IMG/VR virus record: IMGVR_UViG_3300032018_000010
Coordinates: 1-39,055 of that record
Source of the DNA: a virus
Direction: 5' to 3' (one strand)
Length of the DNA stretch: 39,055 nt
Shown here: positions 37,102 through 39,055 of the stretch, one piece after another
How the letters are laid out: every line of letters begins with the position of its first letter
Position numbering within the stretch: position 1 is the first letter of the stretch
Program-made: the position numbers and the translations under genes
Notes under the pieces: generated by a model
The model's input: the letters and a program-made list of their open reading frames with translations, nothing else
Databases searched by the model: none
Told to the model about the DNA's origin: nothing

Positions 37102-38148
37102 ATGTCAGAGGAAAACGGGAACCCTACCGGAAACGGCGCAAGTACCATCGAGCGGTTGGAAAACTACCTTACAGCACAGGAAGCACCAGCCAAAGAAGAA
37201 CCCGCAGCGGAGCAAGCCCCTGTTGTGGAAGATCAGGACGTAAAAGCCGAGGTTGAACCCGAAGCAAAAGATGATGGCGCAGGGGTAGAAGGGCCGCAGA
37301 TCACCACCGACGATCTTTCCGCGCTTCTTGGTGTCGAGGCTAGCATGTTCGACGCTGACGAAGAGGGAAACGTAGTAATCAAGACTAAAATCGACGGGAA
37401 GGAAGGATCAGCCAAGCTCAATGACATTCTGGCCGCCTACCAATTGCGGGGGCATGTAGACAACCAGAGCCGGGAAGTTGCAGAGAAGAAGAAAGCACTT
37501 GACGCGCAGGCCGTAGAGTTGCAGCAGCGGGCCGAGGCGAAACTGCAAGAGGTTGAAGACATTGGCACCCTTGCCCACCAAGAGTTAATGCGCGAGTTTC
37601 AGGCAATCAACTGGCAGGAATTGAGGCAGTACGAACCCGCAGAGTATGCGGCAAAGCTGGCCGATTTTCAGATACGCCAGGGCAACCTGAATGCCTCAAT
37701 GCAAAAGGTGCAGGCAGAGCGGCAGAAGATCGCAGAGCAGAATCAGGCACAGGAGCAAACCCTTATGGCGTCGGAAGCGGCCAAGATGCGGTCGCATATT
37801 CCTGGCTGGTCAGATGAAGCGGTTGCTGCGAAAGAGTGGGCAGAACTAGAGGCCCATGTACAGAAAGACCTTGCAGCGTGGGGTGAACAGCCGGAAAGCC
37901 TGAATGTAATCAAAAAGGCGTTTCATATTAATCTGCTACGCAAGGCGATGTTGTATGACAAGATGATGGACAGCAAGGCCGGGGTCGAGAAGAAGGTAAG
38001 AATCGCGCCGAAACTCGTTAAGCCAGGACAGGCACCATCAGCGCAGGATGGAAAGAACAGGGAATTTAACAATCTACGATCAACCATAAAAAAATCAGGC
38101 GGTAAGCAGGGTATCAGAGAATACCTGATTGCCGCCGGTAAAGTTTAG
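37102..38148 (+). CDS. Scaffold protein
   Basis: The product has 348 residues with AAAAGGAG upstream. Low hydrophobicity, many Glu, Gln, Ala and Lys, N-terminal acidic low-complexity part (PAAEQAPVVEDQDVKAEVEP), a central helical region (REVAEKKKALDAQAVELQQR) and a positively charged C-terminus (KKSGGKQGIREYLIAAGKV) that in scaffolds binds the coat. Position directly before the capsid gene is the main support. It would guide prohead assembly and leave before DNA packaging. Confidence 0.7.
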   Translation: MSEENGNPTGNGASTIERLENYLTAQEAPAKEEPAAEQAPVVEDQDVKAEVEPEAKDDGAGVEGPQITTDDLSALLGVEASMFDADEEGNVVIKTKIDGKEGSAKLNDILAAYQLRGHVDNQSREVAEKKKALDAQAVELQQRAEAKLQEVEDIGTLAHQELMREFQAINWQELRQYEPAEYAAKLADFQIRQGNLNASMQKVQAERQKIAEQNQAQEQTLMASEAAKMRSHIPGWSDEAVAAKEWAELEAHVQKDLAAWGEQPESLNVIKKAFHINLLRKAMLYDKMMDSKAGVEKKVRIAPKLVKPGQAPSAQDGKNREFNNLRSTIKKSGGKQGIREYLIAAGKV

Positions 38149-38159
38149 GAGCAACAACC

Positions 38160-39055
38160 ATGGCACAGCCAGCAGATACTTTTTCGAGTTATGATGCAAT
38201 CGGCAATCGGGAAGACCTTTCCGATATCATCTATGACATTTCTCCGACAGACACCCCGTTTCTGTCTGCCATTCCTCGTAGCCCAGCTACCGGGACCAAG
38301 CATGAGTGGCAGAAGGACAGCCTGACCGCTGCTTCTGACACCAACTTCGCAATTGAGGGTGACGACGCAACCACGGATGCAAGCGCAGCCACTACCCGCA
38401 TTTACAACTACCGGGCTATCTCAGACAAGGTTTCCCGCGTAACCGGAACCCAGGAGGCAGTTTCCAAGGCTGGCCGGAAGTCTGAAATGGCCTACCAGAT
38501 GGAAAAACGCATGAAGGAGTTGAAGCGGGATGTTGAAAAAATCCTGCTTGCCAACAACGCCTATGTAGTCGGAAACGATACCCTTGCCTCTGAGTGTGCC
38601 GGGGCGCAGGCATGGATCAGGACCAACGTTGATAAGGCCAGCGACGCAACCCTGCCCACGGGTGACGGGTCCGACATTCATACCGACGGCACGCCCAGAG
38701 CGTTGCAAGAGTCGTTTGTAGAAACTGCCCTTGCCTCTGCATGGACCAACGGCGGCAACCCGACCATGGGCGTACTGAATGCCTTCCAGAAACGTAAGTT
38801 TGCTACCTTCTCCGGGTCTGGCACCACGACCCGCGATGCAGATACCAAGAAAGTTATCAACACCGTGGACGTTTACATTGACCCGCTCGGCAATGAAGTG
38901 ACCCTTGCTCCTTGCCGTCAGTGTCCGACCGATGTTGTGTACTTCTTCGACCCTGAATATGTAAAATTCGCGGTTTTGCGCGATTTTCATACCATCCAGC
39001 TTGCCAAGACCGGCGACAGTGAGCGGAAGCAGATTTTGGTCGAGTACACCGAAGA
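38160..39055 (+). CDS. Major capsid protein, SU10/DUF5309-type (3' end cut)
   Basis: The start at 38160 has GGAGCAACAACC ahead. The 298 visible residues have an N-terminus (FSSYDAIGNREDLSDIIYDI; SPTDTPFLSAIPRS) and core motifs (TRIYNYRAISDKVSRVTGTQ; MAYQMEKRMKELKRDVEKIL) that match the DUF5309/SU10 capsid family. The frame runs out of the window with a KQILVEYTE stretch, usual near the end of this family, so perhaps 20-60 residues are missing. It forms the icosahedral shell. Confidence 0.85.
   Translation, partial: MAQPADTFSSYDAIGNREDLSDIIYDISPTDTPFLSAIPRSPATGTKHEWQKDSLTAASDTNFAIEGDDATTDASAATTRIYNYRAISDKVSRVTGTQEAVSKAGRKSEMAYQMEKRMKELKRDVEKILLANNAYVVGNDTLASECAGAQAWIRTNVDKASDATLPTGDGSDIHTDGTPRALQESFVETALASAWTNGGNPTMGVLNAFQKRKFATFSGSGTTTRDADTKKVINTVDVYIDPLGNEVTLAPCRQCPTDVVYFFDPEYVKFAVLRDFHTIQLAKTGDSERKQILVEYTE

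Noticed and set aside
1-39055. Integrase, CI-type repressor, reverse transcriptase with a YxDD motif, tRNA genes
   Set aside because: Looked for among the reading frames and by eye on both strands; none could be supported. A GGTTCGACC at 30799-30807 is part of attC-like site 6, not a tRNA.

Overview
This window reads as most of the genome of a tailed, short-tailed (podovirus-like) phage. From about 32.2 kb to the right edge runs the head module: small terminase, large terminase, portal, scaffold and an SU10/DUF5309-type major capsid protein cut off by the end of the window. The left edge picks up with decoration-like proteins, an SU10-type adaptor, a tail nozzle, ejection-type proteins and tail fibres. 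The two edges fit end to end, so the window is probably a circular or permuted genome opened near the end of the capsid gene with little missing. I see no tape measure or sheath, no integrase, no recognisable CI-type repressor and no DNA polymerase. The gene families (ERF, NinB, RusA, Ref-like nuclease, GH24 lysozyme, pentapeptide-repeat proteins) suggest a Gram-negative, proteobacterial-type host, but nothing in the sequence fixes it.

Layout. 1-12.9 kb: virion structure, adaptor, nozzle, ejection proteins and two fibre genes sharing one N-terminal anchor. 12.9-15.15 kb: membrane proteins, a GTA-type holin candidate and lysozyme, closed by strong hairpins. 15.2-16.5 kb: six small genes on the minus strand. 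16.56-16.66 kb: divergent promoters. 16.7-19.9 kb: a rightward string of small accessory genes, including two paralogous pentapeptide-repeat proteins. 19.9-20.35 kb: about 450 bases without a convincing gene, rich in long complementary segments behind a good promoter (candidate structured RNA). 20.4-27.6 kb: recombination and replication (ERF annealing protein, PD-(D/E)XK nuclease, NinB, Ref-like nuclease, a nonsense-split adenine methylase, DEAH helicase, zinc-ribbon/Toprim primase). 27.7-30.8 kb: integron-like cassette array. 31.1-32.1 kb: RusA, a dATP/dGTP diphosphohydrolase-type protein and a small gene. 32.14 kb: a strong promoter leading into the packaging and head genes.

Two features stand out. 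First, 27.69-30.81 kb contains six same-orientation sites with the architecture of integron attC recombination sites: R''/R' boxes, symmetric spacers, imperfect L arms and, in three of them, the two characteristic extra bases. Each of five cassettes between them holds one or two promoter-poor genes, including a C5-cytosine methyltransferase and another methyltransferase. No integron integrase is visible, so this is a cluster of attC sites lacking an integrase, carried between phage replication genes. Second, the second fibre gene (10177-11622) ends in a C-type-lectin-like region whose putative variable codons nearly all end in C or T, as expected if a diversity-generating retroelement had mutated the adenines of asparagine codons. 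The reverse transcriptase and template repeat are not in the window. Both elements would give the phage exchangeable or hypervariable functions, one at the host-recognition tip and one in an accessory-gene slot.
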